Shown here piece after piece: positions 36,206 through 47,345 of a DNA stretch of 64,000 nucleotides. A program made the translations under genes and the position numbers. How positions within the stretch are numbered: position 1 is the first letter of the stretch; the number at the start of each line of letters is the position of its first letter. The notes under the pieces were generated by a model, which saw only the letters and a program-made list of their open reading frames with translations, did no database searches and was not told where the DNA came from. The DNA is from Tetragonia tetragonoides (Eukaryota > Streptophyta > Magnoliopsida > Caryophyllales > Aizoaceae), in contig CM076141.1 in the NCBI GenBank assembly GCA_038025085.1, positions 22,878,501-22,942,500 of the forward strand. The letters run 5' to 3'.

Positions 36206-39200
36206 AGTTTCAACTCAAGCTTTTGAATGCATTTACGCGTTTTAAAACCTCATACGAGTAGGGTGAAAGGGATTTGAGTTCTTTTGTGTTGAATATTAAG
36301 AGAAAGCATCCAAATATTTGTTTACATTCATTTGAGTGTGCAACTACACCTAGGATGTTTACAATTACAAACAAGTTTCAACTCAAGCTTTTGAATGTAT
36401 TTACGCGTTTTAAAAGCTCATACGAGTAGCGTGAAAGAGATTTGAGTTCTTTTGTGTTGTATATTAAGAGAAAGCATCCAAATACTTTGTTTGCATTCAT
36501 TTGAGTGTGAAACTACACCTAGGATGTTTACAAGTACAAACAAGCTTCAACTCAAGCTTTTGAATGTATTTACGCGTTTTAAAAGCTCATACGAGTTGGG
36601 TGAAAGAGATTTGAGTTCTTTTGTGTTGTATATTAAGAGAAAGCATCCAAATACTTTGTTTGCATTCATTTGAGTGTGAAACTACACCTAGGATGTTTAC
36701 AAGTACAAACAAACTTCAACTCATGCTGTTGAATGAATTTACGCGTTTTAACAGCTCTTACGACTAGGGCGATAGAAATTGAGTTATTTTGTGTTGTATA
36801 TTTAGAGAAAGCATCCAAATCCTTTGTTTGCATTCATTTGAGTGTGAAACTACACCTAGGATGTTTACAGTTACAAACAACCTTCAACTCATGCTTTTGA
36901 ATGCATTTACGCGTTTTAAAAGCTCATACGAGTAGGGTGAAAGAGATTTCAGTTCTTTTGTGTTGTATATTAAGAGAAAGAATCCAAATACTTTGTTTGC
37001 ATTCATTTGAGTGTGAAACTACACCTTGGATGTTTACAAGTACAAATAAGCTTCAACTCAAGCTGTTGAATGAATTTACGCGTTTTAACAGCTCTTACGA
37101 CTAGGGCGATAGAAATTGAGTTATTTTGTGTTGTATATTTAGAGAAAGCATCCAAATCCTTTGTTTGCATTCATTTGAGTGTGAAACTACACCTAGGATG
37201 TTTACAGTTACAAACAACCTTCAACTCATGCTTTTGAATGCATTTACGCGTTTTAAAAGCTCATACGAGTAGGGTGAAAGAGATTTGAGTTCTTTTGTGT
37301 TGTATATTAAGAGAAAGCATCCAAATACTTTGTTTCCATTGATTTAAGTGTGAAACTACACCTAGGATGTTTACAAGTACAAACAAGCTTCAACTCAAGC
37401 TGTTGAATCAATTTAAGCGTTTTAACAGCTCTTACGACTAGGGTGATAGAAATTGAGTTCTTTTGTGTTGTATATTAAGAGAAAGCATTCAAATACTTTG
37501 TTTGCATTCATTTGAGTGTGAAACTACACCTAGGATGTTTATAGTTAAAAACAAGCTTCAACTCATGCTTTTGAATTCATTTACGCGTTTTAAAAGCTCA
37601 TACGAGTAGGGTGAAAGAGATTTGAGTTCTTTTGTGTTGTATAGTAAGAGAAAGCACCCAAATACTTTGTTTGCATTCATTTGAGTGTGAAACTACACCT
37701 AGGATGTTTACAAGTAAACAAGCTTGAAGTCAAGCTGTTGAATGAATTTACGCGTTTGAACAGCTCTTACGACTAGGGTTATAGATATTGAGTTCTTTTG
37801 TGTTGTATATTAAGAGAAAGCATCCAATTCCTTTGTTTGCATTCATTTGAGTGTGAAACTACACCTAGGATGTTTACAAGTACAAACAAGCTTCAACTCA
37901 AGCTGTTGAATGAATTTACGCGTTTTAATAGCTCTTACGACTAGGGTGATAGAAATTGAGTTCTTTTATGTTGTACATTAATAGAAACCATCCAAATACT
38001 TTGTTTGCATTCATTTGAGTGTGAAACTACACCTAGGATGTTTACAAGTACAAATAAGCTTCAACTCAAGCTTTTGAATGTATTTACGCGTTTTAAAAGC
38101 TCATACGAGTAGGGTGAAAGGGATTTGAGTTCTTTTGTGTTGAATATTAAGAGAAAGCATCCAAATACTTTGTTTCCATTCATTTGAGTGTGAAACTACA
38201 CCCAGGATGTTTACAGTTACAAACAAGCTTCAACTCATGCTTTTGAATGCATTTACGCGTTTTAAAAGCTCATACGAGTAGGGTGAAAGAGATTTGAGTT
38301 CTTTTGTGTTGTATATTAAGAGAAAGCATCCAAATACTTTGTTTCCATTGATGTAAGTGTGAAACTACACCTAGGATGTTTACAAGTACAAACAAGCTTC
38401 AACTCAAGCTTTTGAATGTATTTACGCGTTTTAAAAGCTCATACGAGTAGGGTGAAAGAGATTTGAGTTCTTTTGTGTTGTATACTAAGAGAAAGCGTCC
38501 AAGTACTTTGTTTGCATTCATTTGAGTGTGAAACTACACCTAGGATGTTTACAAGTACAAACAAGCTTCAACTCAAGCTGTTGAATGTATTTACGCGTTT
38601 TAAAAGCTCTTACGACTAGGGCGATAGAAATTGAGTTATTTTGTGTTGTATATTTAGAGAAAGCATCCAAATCCTTTGTTTGCATTCATTTGAGTGTGGA
38701 ACTACACCTAGGATGTTTACAGTTACAAACCAGCTTCAACTCATGCTTTTGAATTCATTTACGCGTTTTAAAAGCTCATACGAGTAGGGTGAAAGATATT
38801 TTAGTTCTTTTGTGTTGTATAGTAAGAGAAAGCATAAAATACTTTGTTTGCATTCATTTGAGTGTGAAACTACACCTAGGATGTTTACAAGTACAAACAA
38901 ACTTCAACTCAAGCTTTTGAATGTATTTACGCGTTTTAAAAGCTCATACGAGTAGGGTGAAAGAGATTTGGGTTCTTTTGTGTTGTATATTAAGAGAAAG
39001 ACTCTAAATACTTTGTTTGCATTCATTTGAGTGTGAAACTACACCTAGGATGTTTACAGTTACAAACAAGCTTCAACTCAAGCTTTTGAATGCATTTACG
39101 TGTTTTAAAAGCTCATACGAGTAGGGTGAAAGAGATTTGAGTTCTTTTGTGTTGTATATTAAGAGAAAGCATCCAAATACTTTGTTTCCATTGATTTAAG

Positions 39201-42200
39201 TGTGAAACTACACCTAGGATGTTTACAAGTACAAACAAGCTTCAACTCAAGCTTTTGAATGTATTTACGCGTTTTAAAAGCTCATACGAGTAGGGTGAAA
39301 GAGATTTGAGTTCTTTTGTGTTGTATACTAAGAGAAAGCATCCAAGTACTTTGTTTGGATTCATTTGAGTGTGAAACTACACCTAGGATGTTAACAAGTA
39401 CAAACAAGCTTCAACTCAAGCTTTAGAATGTATTTACGCGTTTTAAAAGCTCATACGAGTAGGGTAACAGAGATTTGAGTTCTTTTGTGTTTTATATTAA
39501 GAGAAAGCATCCAAACACTTTTTTTGCATTCATTTGAGAGTGAAACTACACCTAGGATGTTTACAAGTAAAAACAAGCTTCAACTCAAGCTGTTGAATGA
39601 ATCTACGCGTTTTAACAGCTCTTACGACTAGGGTTATAGAAATTGAGTTCTTTTGTGTTGTATATGAAGAAAAAGCATCCAAATACTTTGTTTCCATTCA
39701 TTTGAATGTGTGAAACTACACCTAGGATGTTTACAAGTACAAACAAGCTTCAACTCAAGCTGTTGAATGAATTTACGCGTTTTAACAGCTCTTACGACTA
39801 GGGTGATAGAAATTGAGTTCTTTTGTGTTGTCTATTAAGAGAAAGCATCCAAATACTTTGATTGCATTCATTTGAGTGTGAAACTACACCTAGGATGTTT
39901 ACAAGTACAAACAAGCTTCAACTCAAGCTTTAGAATGTATTTACGCGTTTTAAAAGCTCATACGAGTAGGGTAACAGAGATTTGAGTTCTTTTGTGTTTT
40001 ATATTAAGAGAAAGCATCCAAACACTTTGTTTGCATTCATTTGAGTGTGAAACTACACCTAGGATGTTTACAAGTAAAAACAAGCTTCAACTCAAGCTGT
40101 TGAATGAATTTACGCATTTTAATAGGTCTTACGACTAGGGTGATAGAAATTGAGTTCTTTTGTGTTGTATATTAAGAGAAAGCATTCAAATACTTTATTT
40201 GCATTCATTTGAGTGTGAAACTACACATAGGATGTTTACAGTTACAAACAAGCTTCAACTCATTCTTTTGAATTCATTTACGCGTTTTAAAAGCTCATAC
40301 GACTAGGGTGAAAGAGGTTTGAGTTCTTTTGTGTTGTATAGTAAGAGAAAGCATCCAAATGCTTTGTTTGCATTCATTTGAGTGTGAAACTACACCTTGG
40401 ATGTTTACAAGTACAAACAAGCTTGAACTCAAGCTATTAAATGAATTTACGCGTTTGAACAGCTCTTAAGACTAGGGTTATAGAAATTGAGTACTTTTGT
40501 GTTATATATTAAGAGAAAGCATCCAAATCCTTTGTTTGCATTCATTTGAGTGTGAAACTACACCTAGGATGTTTACAAGTACAAACAAGCTTCAACTCAA
40601 GCTGTTGAATGAATTTACGCGTTTTAACAGCTCTTACGACTAGGGCGATAGAAATTGAGTTATTTTGTGTTGTATATTTAGAGAAAGCATCCAAATCCTT
40701 TGTTTGCATTCATTTGAGTGTGAAACTACACCTAGGATGTTTACAGTTACAAACAAGCTTCAACTCATGCTTTTGAATGCATTTACGCGTTTTAAAAGCT
40801 CATACGAGTAGGGTGAAAGAGATTTGAGTTCTTTTGTGTTGTATATTAAGAGAAAGCATCCAAATACTTTGTTACCATTGATTTAAGTGTGAAACTACAC
40901 CTAGGATGTTTACAAGTACAAACAAGCTTCAACTCAAGCTTTTGAATGTATTTACGCGTTTTAAAAGCTCATACGAGTAGGGTGAAAGAGATTTGAGTTC
41001 TTTTGTGTTGTATACTAAGAGAAAGCATCCATGAACTTTGTTTGCATTCATTTGAGTGTGAAACTACACCTAGGATGTTTACAAGTACAAACAAGCTTCA
41101 ACTCAAGCTGTTGAATGAATTTACGCGTTTTAACAGCTCTTACGACTAGGGCGATAGAAATTGAGTTATTTTGTGTTGTATATTTAGAGAAAGCATCCAA
41201 ATCCTTTGTTTGCATTCATTTGAGTGTGAAACTACACCTAGGATGTTTACAGTTACAAACCAGCTTCAACTCATGCTTTTGAATTCATTTACGCGTTTTA
41301 AAAGCTCACACGAGTAGGGTGAAAGAGATTTGAGTTCTTTTGTGTTGTATATTAAGAGAAAGCATCCAAATAATTTGTTTGCATTCATTTGAGTGTGAAA
41401 CTACACCTAAGATGTTTACAAGTACAAACAAGCTTCAACTCAAGCTTTTGAATGTATTTACGCGTTTTAAAAGCTCATACGAATAGGGTGAAAGAGATTT
41501 GAGTTCTTTTGTGTTGTAAATTAAGAGAAAGCATCCAAATACTTTGTTTCCATTCATTTGAGTGTGAAACTACACCTAGAATGTTTACAAGTATAAACAA
41601 GCTTCAACTCAAGCTTTTGAATGCATTTACGCGTTTTAACAGCTCCTACGGCTAGGGTGATAGAAATTGTGTTCTTTTGTGTTGTATATTAAGAGAAAGT
41701 ATCCAAATACTTTGTCTGCATTCATTTGAGTTTGAAATAACACCAGGGATGTTTACAAGTTCAAACAAGCTTCAACTCAAGCTTTTGAATAAATTTACGT
41801 GTTTTAACAGCTCTTACGACTAGGGTGATAGAAATTGAGTTATTTTGTGTTGTATATTAAGAGAAAGCATCCAAATCCTTTGTTTGCATTCATTTGAGTG
41901 TGAAACTACACCTAGGATGTTTACAGTTACAAACAAGCTTCAACTCACGCTTTTGAATGCATTGACGCGTTTTAAAAGCTCATACGAGTAGGGTGAAAGA
42001 GATTAGAGTTCTTTTGTGTTGTATATTAAGAGAAAGCATCCAAATACTTTGTTTGCATTCATTTGAGTGTGAAACTATACCTAGGATGTTTACAGTTACA
42101 AACAAGCTTCAACTCAAGCTTTTGACCGCATTGACGCGTTTTAAAAGCTCATACGAGTAGGGTGAAAGATATTTGAGTTCTTTTGTGTTGTATATTAAGA

Positions 42201-43212
42201 GAAAGCATCCAAATACTTTTTTTCCATTGATTTAAGTGTGAAACTACACCTAGGATGTTTACAAGTACAAACAAGCTTCAACTCAAGCTTTTGAATCTAT
42301 TTACGCGTTTTAAAAGCTCATACGAGTAGGGTGAAAGAGATTTGAGTTCTTTTGTGTTGTATACTAAGAGAAAGCATCCAAGTACTTTGTTTGCATTCAT
42401 TTGAGTGTGAAACTACACCTAAGATGTTTACAAGTACAAACAAGCTTCAACTCAAGCTGTTGAATGAATCTACGCGTCTTAACAGCTCTTATGACTAGGG
42501 TTATAGAAATTGAGTTCTTTTGTGTTGTATATTAAGAAAAAGCATCCAAATACTTTGTTTGCATTCATTTGAATGTGTGAAACTACACCTAGGATGTTTA
42601 CAAGTACAAACAAGCTTCAACTCAAGCTGTTGAATGAATTTACTCGTTTTAACAGCTCTTACGACTAGGGTGATAGAAATTGAGTTCTTTTGTATTGTAT
42701 ATTAAGAGAAAGCATCCAAATACTTTGTTTGCATTCATTTAAGTGTGAAACTACACCTAGGATGTTTACAGTTGCAAACCAGCATCAACTCATGCTTTTG
42801 AATTCATTTACGCGTTTTAAAAGCTCATACGAGTAGGGTGAAAGAGATTTTAGTTCTTTTGTGTCGTATAGTAAGAGAAAGCATCAAATACTTTGTTTGC
42901 ATTCATTTGAGTGTGAAACTACACCTAGGATGTTTACAGTTACAAACAAGCTTGAACTCAAGCTTTTGAATGCATTTACGTGTTTTAAAAGCTCATACGA
43001 GTAGGGTGAAAAGATTTGAGTTCTTTTGTGTTGTATATTAAGAGAAACCATCCAAATACTTTGTTTGCATTCATTTGAGTGTGAAACTACACCTACGATG
43101 TTTACAAATACAAACAAGCTTCAACTCAAGCTTTTGAATGTATTTTCGCGTTTTAAAAGCTCATACGAATAGGGTGAAAGATATTTGAGTTCTTTTGTGT
43201 TGTATTTTAAAA

Positions 43213-43217
43213 GAAAG
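43213..43217. repeat. Target-site duplication, left (GAAAG), LTR copy 2
   Basis: GAAAG precedes TGATGTGAAATAAG, exactly as in copy 1. The flanking monomer also shares CGAATAGGGTGAAAGATATT and TTTTAAAAGAAAG-like variants with the copy 1 flank. Confidence 0.93.
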
Positions 43218-43415
43218 TGATGTGAAATAAGTAACAAAACGGAAATTAACCTTTGATAGTATCACACAAAGGGATCTTGTTCAAGAATCACTCAAGAACA
43301 ACTCACGAATCACTCGTAAGGGTTTCAACCTGAATCACTCAGTTTGAGGGGTAAATACTCACGTATTCAATAATTAATCATCAAAGCACGAGTTTACAAT
43401 AGCAAGCTCTCTCCT

Positions 43416-43422
43416 ATTTATA
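43416..43422 (-). promoter_or_regulatory. TATA box of LTR copy 2
   Basis: The minus strand reads GTCTATAAATAGGAG; the TATAAAT core is unchanged from copy 1 although bases just beside it differ. It would direct transcription toward lower coordinates. Only the motif is visible, not activity. Confidence 0.6.
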
Positions 43423-43748
43423 GACAAAGAAAATCTAAAGCTATTCGGAATCCTAAACCTAGTCCGAATAGGAAAGTAACTACGAAACTGACTACAATTG
43501 TAGAACGGACTAACTAACAGCTTTCCTAACACCTAATGGACTTCTAATACTAATAACAATCAGATTATAACTCTCCTAAACATATTCTAACTAATTAAGG
43601 GAATACTAAACGAAATCGAACTAAACAACTGATTACCTAGCGCCCAAGGCTCAAAACCGCTGGAACAGTTTCCTTTGCGCCCAAGGCTTCTTCTTTTCAG
43701 CTTCTAGTCATCTTCTTGCCACTCTAACATAGTTACCTCACACTTTAC

Positions 43749-43877
43749 CTAACGTGGCATTATACTCTTGGCAATGAGCAGCTCAAGATCAAGCATTAAC
43801 GTTTCAAGAACTTGGTTCTTGGACGTTCTTGATTCGTCGTCTTCTTTCTTGTCCTTTAACGTACTTGCCCCTGCATT
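43749..43877 (-). pseudogene. Truncated open frame at the LTR 5' end, copy 2
   Basis: This is the same frame as at 27,369-27,542 but ends after 42 codons because ACGTGAGG of copy 1 is ACGTTAGG here, giving an in-frame TAG after IMPR. Other differences change DMQEDD to DKKEDD, NPV to NQV and LIT to LIA. The frame is not maintained in this copy, as expected for a dead solo LTR. Confidence 0.35.
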
Positions 43878-43878
43878 A

Positions 43879-43883
43879 GAAAG
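43879..43883. repeat. Target-site duplication, right (GAAAG), LTR copy 2
   Basis: GAAAG follows CTGCATTA and continues into CATCCAAATACTTTG. It is the partner of 43,213-43,217. Confidence 0.93.
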
Positions 43884-44969
43884 CATCCAAATACTTTGTT
43901 TGCATTCATTTGAGTGTGAAACTACACCTATGATGTTTACAGTTACAAACAAGCTTCAACTCATGCTTTTGAATTCATTTACGCGTTTTAAAAGCTCATA
44001 CGAGTAGGGTGAAAGAGATTTGAGTTCTTTTGTGTTGTATATTAAGAGAAAGCATCCAAATACTTTGTTTGCGTTCATTTGAGTGTGAAACTACACCTAG
44101 GATGTTTACAAGTACAAACAAGCTTCAACTCAAGCTGTTGAAGGAATTTACGCGTTTTAACAGCTCTTACGACTAGGGTTATAGAAATTGAGTTCTTTTG
44201 TGTTGTATATTAAGAGCAAGCATCCAAATCCTTTGTTTGCATTCATTTGAGTGTGAAACTACACCTAGGATGTTTACAAGTACAAACAAGCTTCAACTCA
44301 AGCTGTTGAATGAATTTACGCGTTTTTACAGCTTTTACGGCTAGGGTGATAGAAATTGAGTTCTTTTGTGTTGTATATTAAGAGAAACCATCCAAATACT
44401 TTGTTTGCATTCATTTGAGTGTGAAACTACACCTAGGATGTTTACAAGTACAAACAAGCTTGAACTCAAGCTTTTGAATGTATTTACGCGTTTTAAAAGC
44501 TCATACGAGTAGGGTGAAAGAGATTTGAGTTCTTTTGTGTTGTATATTAAGAGAAAGCATCCAAATACTTTGTTTGCATTCATTTGACTGTGAAACTACA
44601 CCTAGAATGTTTACAAGTACAAACAATCTTAAACTCAAGCTTTTGAATGCATTTACGCGTTTTAACAGCTCCTACGGCTAGGGTGATAGAAATTGTGTTC
44701 TTTTGTGTTGTATATTAATAGAAAGTATCCAAATACGTTGTCTGCATTCATTTGAGTTTGAAATAACACCAGGGATGTTTACAAGTACAAACAAGCTTCA
44801 ACTCAAGCTTTTGAATGCATTTACGCGTTTTAACAGCTCTTACGACTAGGGTGATAGAATTTTAGTTCTTTTGTGTTGTATATTAAGAGAAAGCACCCAA
44901 ATGTTTTATTTGCATTCATTTGAGTATGAAACTACTCCAAGAATGTTTTAAAGTACAAACAAGCTTCAA

Positions 44970-47345
44970 CTCAAGCATTTGAATGTATTTACGCGTTTTA
45001 AAAGCTCACACGAGTAGGCTGAAAGAGATTTGAGTTCTTTTGTGTTGTATATTAAGAGAAAGCATCCAAGTACTTTGTTTGTATTCATTTGAGTGTGCAA
45101 CTATACCTAGGATGTTTACAAGTACAAACAAGCTTCAACTCAAGCTGTTGAATGAATTTACGCCTTTTAATAGCTCTTACGACTTGGGTGATAGAAATTG
45201 AGTTCTTTTGTGTTCTATATTAAGACAAAGCATCCAAATCCTTTGTTTGCATTCATTTGAGTGTGAAAGTACACCTAGGATGTTTACAGTTACAAACAAG
45301 CTTCGACTCATGCTTTTGAATGCATTTACGCGTTTTAAAAGCTCATACGAGTAGGGTGAAAGAGATTTGAGTTCTTTTGTGTTGTATATTATGAGAAAGC
45401 ATCCAAATACTTTGTTTGCATTCATTTGAGTGTGAAACTATACCTAGGATGTTTACAATTACAAACAAACTTCATCTCAAGCTTTTGAATTCATTTACGC
45501 GTTTTAAAAGCTCATACGAGTAGGGTGAAAGAGATTTGAGTTCTTTTGTGTTGTATATTAAGAAAAAAGCATCCAAACACTTTGTTTCCATTCATTTAGG
45601 TGTGAAACTACACCTAGGATGTTCACAAGTACAAACAAGCTTCAACTCAAGCTTTTGAATGCATTTACGCATTTTAAAAGCTCATACGAGTAGGGTGAAA
45701 GAGATTTGAGTTCTTTTGTGTTGTATACTAAGAGAAAGCATCCAAGTACTTTGCTTGCATTCATTTGATTGTAAAACTACACCTAGGATGTTTACAGTTA
45801 CAAACAAGCTTCAACTCAAGCTTTTGAATGCATTTACGCCTTTTAAAAGCTCATGCGAGGAGGGTGAAAGAGATTTGAGTTCTTCTGTGTTGTATACTAA
45901 GAGAAAGCATCCAAATACTTTGTTTGCATTCATTTGAGTGTGAAACTACACCTAGGATGTTTACAAGTACAAACAAGCTTCAACTCAAGTTGTTGAATGA
46001 ATCTACACGTTTTAACAGCCCTTACGACTAGGGTTATAGAAATTGAGTTCTTTTGTGTTGTATATTAAGAGAAAATATCCAAATACTTTGTTTGCATTCA
46101 TTTGAGTGTGAAACTACACCTAGGATGTTTACAGTTACAAACAAGCTTCAACTCAAGCTTTTGAATGTATTTACGCGTTTTAAAAGCTCACACGAGTAGG
46201 CTGAAAGAGATTTGAGTTCTTTTGTGTTGTATATTAAGAGAAAGCATCCAAAACTTTGTTTGCATTCATTTGAGTGTGAAACTACACCTAGGATGTTTAC
46301 AAGTAAAACAAGCTTCAACTCAAGCTGTTGAATGAATTTACGCGTTTTAACAGCTCTTACGACTTGGGTGATAGAAATTGAGTTCTTTTGTTTTCTATAT
46401 TAAGACAAAGCATCCAAATCCTTTGTTTGCATTCATTTGAGTGTGAAAGTACACCTAGGATGTTTACAGTTACAAACAAGCTTCAACTCATGCTTTTGAA
46501 TGCATTTACGCGTTTTAAAAGCTCATACGAGTAGGGTGAAAGAGATTTGAGTTCTTTTGTGTTGTATATTAAGAGAAAGCATCCAAATACTTTGTTTGCA
46601 TTCATTTGAGTGTGAAACTATACCTAGGATGTTTACAGTTACAAACAAACTTCAACTCAAGCTTTTGAATGCATTTACGCGTTTTAAAAGCTCATACGAG
46701 TAGGGTGAAAGAGATTTGAGTTCTTTTGTGTTGTATATTAAGAAAAAAGCATCCAAACACTTTGTTTCCATTCATTTAGGTGTGAAACTACACCTAGGAT
46801 GTACACAAGTACAAACAAGCTTCAACTCAAGCTTTTGAATGCATTTACGCATTTTAAAAGCTCATACGTATAGGGTGAAAGAGATTTGAGTTCTTTTGTG
46901 TTGTATACTAAGAGAAAGCATCCAAGTACTTTGCTTGCATTCATTTGATTGTAAAACTACACCTAGGATATTTACAGTTACAAACAAGCTTCAACTCAAG
47001 CTTTTGAATGCATTTACGCCTTTTAAAAGCTCATGCGAGGAGGGTGAAAGAGATTTGAGTTCTTCTGTGTTGTATACTAAGAGAAAGCATCCAAATACTT
47101 TGTTTGCATTCATTTGAGTGTGAAACTACACCTAGGATGTTTACAAGTACAAACAAGCTTCAACTCAAGTTGTTGAATGAATCTACAAGTTTTAACAGCT
47201 CTTACGACTAGGGTTATAGAAATTGAGTTCTTTTGTGTTGTATATTAAGAGAAAATATCCAAATACTTTGTTTGCATCCATTTGAGTGTGAAACTACACC
47301 TAGGATGTTTACAGTTACAAACAAGCTTCAACTCAAGCTTTTGAA
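44970..47345. repeat. Seven-monomer higher-order repeat, two copies of 1,180 bp
   Basis: GACTTGGGTG with TAAGACAAAGCATCC is at 45181 and 46361, and the GTATACTAAG/GAGGAGGG monomer frame starts at 45716 and 46896; both steps are 1,180 bp. Other shared markers are CACACGAGTAGGCTG, GAAAGTACACCTAGG, AAGAAAAAAGCATCC with CATTTAGGTG, ACTTTGCTTGC with TTGATTGTAAAAC, and AAAATATCC. Unit two is at about 46,151-47,345. Differences are sparse. The monomer content is different from the two other seven-monomer repeats in the window. Confidence 0.85.

Larger units (their letters stand above)
27544..43217. repeat. Satellite array, middle tract
   Basis: The same satellite resumes immediately after the first LTR with the duplicated target bases GAAAG and then CATCCAAATACTTTG, so the array phase is unbroken across the insertion. 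A form-A variant with GGCGATAGAAATT followed by GAGTTATTTTGTG is common here and in 17-26 kb (for example near 31,036, 32,550, 34,240, 35,418, 36,770, 37,106, 38,618, 40,645 and 41,150). I did not see that combination in 1-15 kb or 45-64 kb. Long stretches match 15.8-26.8 kb, described as a super-duplication. No gene is visible. Confidence 0.97.
43218..43878 (-). mobile_element. Solo LTR, copy 2 (661 bp), duplicate of copy 1
   Basis: This aligns with copy 1 over its full 661 bp without indels; by eye I count about 19 substitutions (near 3%). It has the same insertion point in the monomer, the same orientation and the same GAAAG duplication. Copying together with surrounding satellite is therefore much likelier than two independent insertions. 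One LTR end has decayed: the plus strand ends CTGCATTA where copy 1 has CTGCATCA, so the minus-strand start is TAATG instead of TGATG. The terminal open frame has a premature TAG. No internal retrotransposon sequence adjoins it. Confidence 0.92.
29725..44600. repeat. Super-duplication, second copy (about 14.9 kb)
   Basis: This is the counterpart of 15,781-29,724. Relative to it, this copy has extra monomers around 31,240-31,580 and a local expansion into a seven-monomer repeat at 33.1-36.2 kb. It lacks the extra dimer found at 17.7-18.36 kb. It also carries 41.5-42.7 kb before its LTR, a block that lies after the LTR in the first copy. Its ends are approximate because the flanks are the same satellite. 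Confidence 0.65.

Noticed and set aside
26883..43878. The two LTRs as the two ends of one 17-kb full-length retrotransposon
   Set aside because: Everything between them is satellite, each LTR has its own GAAAG pair, and no gag, pol, primer binding site or polypurine tract is present.
31418..45425. Naming the satellite as a known plant family (for example the Arabidopsis 178-bp or Brassica 176-bp repeats)
   Set aside because: Length and sequence do not match what I recall of those families, and I cannot run a database search.
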